Assembly (NCBI GenBank): GCA_003290165.1
Contig: QNQO01000523.1
Location: 1 to 64,000 of the forward strand
Source of the DNA: Berberis thunbergii
Taxonomy: Eukaryota > Streptophyta > Magnoliopsida > Ranunculales > Berberidaceae
Direction of reading: 5' to 3'
Length of the DNA stretch: 64,000 bases
The notes below the pieces were generated by a model that ran no database searches, had not been told where the DNA came from, and saw nothing but the letters and a program-made list of their open reading frames with translations. The translations under genes were made by a program, and so were the position numbers. This document shows, in pieces, positions 63,667 through 64,000 of this stretch (within the stretch, counting starts at the first letter, position 1; each line of letters opens with the position of its first letter).

Positions 63667-64000
63667 GACCACTTAGGTTCGTGGGAGGAGATGACCCAAA
63701 CATTTTTTAATAAATACTTTCCTCACCACAAAACCAACGGTCTAAAGAGACAGATTTCTACCTTCACCCAAAAGAATAACGAGATATTATATCAAGCATG
63801 GGAAAGATTCAAGGATCTTTTGAATACATGCCCACACCATGGGTATGAGAATTGGCGCTTAGTCAGTTATTTTTATGAGGGGCTCACCAGTAGAGAACGT
63901 CAGTTTCTTGAGATGATGTGTAATGGAGAATTTTTGCAAAAGGACCCTGACGAGGCTATTGAGTACCTGAATGACTTGGCTGAAAATGCTCATACTTGGA
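63667..64000 (+). pseudogene. Partial gag of the second LTR element
   Basis: An open frame in phase with an ATG at 63691 runs to the window end without a stop. It reads SWEEMTQTFFNKYFPHH, then QKNNEILYQAWERFKDLLNT, CPHHGYENWRLVSYFYEGLT and DEAIEYLNDLAENAHTW. This is the retrotransposon gag capsid domain (compare the ESYPAYYERFKTLITLCPQH segment of the composite's gag). The first part of the domain and the gag N-terminus are missing: an in-frame TAG lies at 63658-63660, and upstream is A/T-rich junk. It is therefore either a 5'-truncated gag or a remnant in a non-autonomous element. Confidence 0.85.

Larger units (their letters stand above)
61442..64000 (+). mobile_element. Second Athila/Tat-type LTR retrotransposon, 5' part (runs off the right edge)
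   Basis: The 5' LTR is 61442-63407, the primer-binding site 63413-63430, and gag remains run from about 63667 to the window end. The element is inserted in a satellite monomer after ttgctcac. It is a different family from the composite: its LTR sequence is unrelated and its orientation opposite. The 3' part and the second target duplication are outside the window. Confidence 0.85.

Overview
This window is plant nuclear DNA, most likely from a eudicot and from satellite-rich pericentromeric or centromeric-type heterochromatin. The grounds are about 35 kb of a 170-bp tandem satellite, nested Ty3/gypsy retroelements of the Athila/Tat type with a tRNA-Asp-like primer-binding site, CACTA DNA transposons, and captured fragments of plant genes with GT-AG introns. 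No intact free-standing host gene was found. The species cannot be told from the sequence.

Layout. 1-4681: apparently the inside and one end of a CACTA element in reverse orientation; it contains a decayed LINE fragment, a GA-rich tract and palindromic subterminal repeats. 4682-17466: left satellite array (about 75 monomers), with a 9-monomer higher-order repeat (HOR) of about 1.5 kb in its right part. 17467-39223: a composite insertion into the satellite, bounded by a 5-bp target duplication (atact/gtact). It is a minus-strand LTR retrotransposon in tandem form (LTR, internal, LTR, internal, stub of a third LTR). Both internal regions have lost reverse transcriptase, RNase H and the integrase core. 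The second internal region was later hit by a 10.7-kb CACTA element (26349-37049) with perfect TAG target duplications. 39224-61441: right satellite array (about 130 monomers), organised from about 43.4 kb as a 12-monomer HOR of 1975-1991 bp, with one 15-monomer variant and a nearly identical block at about 53.97-58.92 kb. 61442-64000: the 5' LTR, primer-binding site and partial gag of another plus-strand Athila/Tat-like element, also inserted in the satellite.

The most notable object is the 10.7-kb CACTA. It carries pieces of four unrelated host genes in the same orientation: a nearly complete CREG-like gene, three exons of urease, two exons of clathrin heavy chain and four exons of transportin-1. 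No transposase was recognised, so it is probably a non-autonomous, gene-capturing element. The CREG copy has a frame break at the end of exon 1, but a GT eight bases upstream of the expected donor would restore a 199-codon reading frame.

Order of events inferred from nesting: satellite; tandem retroelement into satellite; CACTA into retroelement. The LTR element at 61.4 kb and the CACTA end at 4.7 kb are separate insertions into the satellite. The many short open frames in the satellite are by-products of a 170-bp unit, which is not a multiple of three, and are not annotated as genes.
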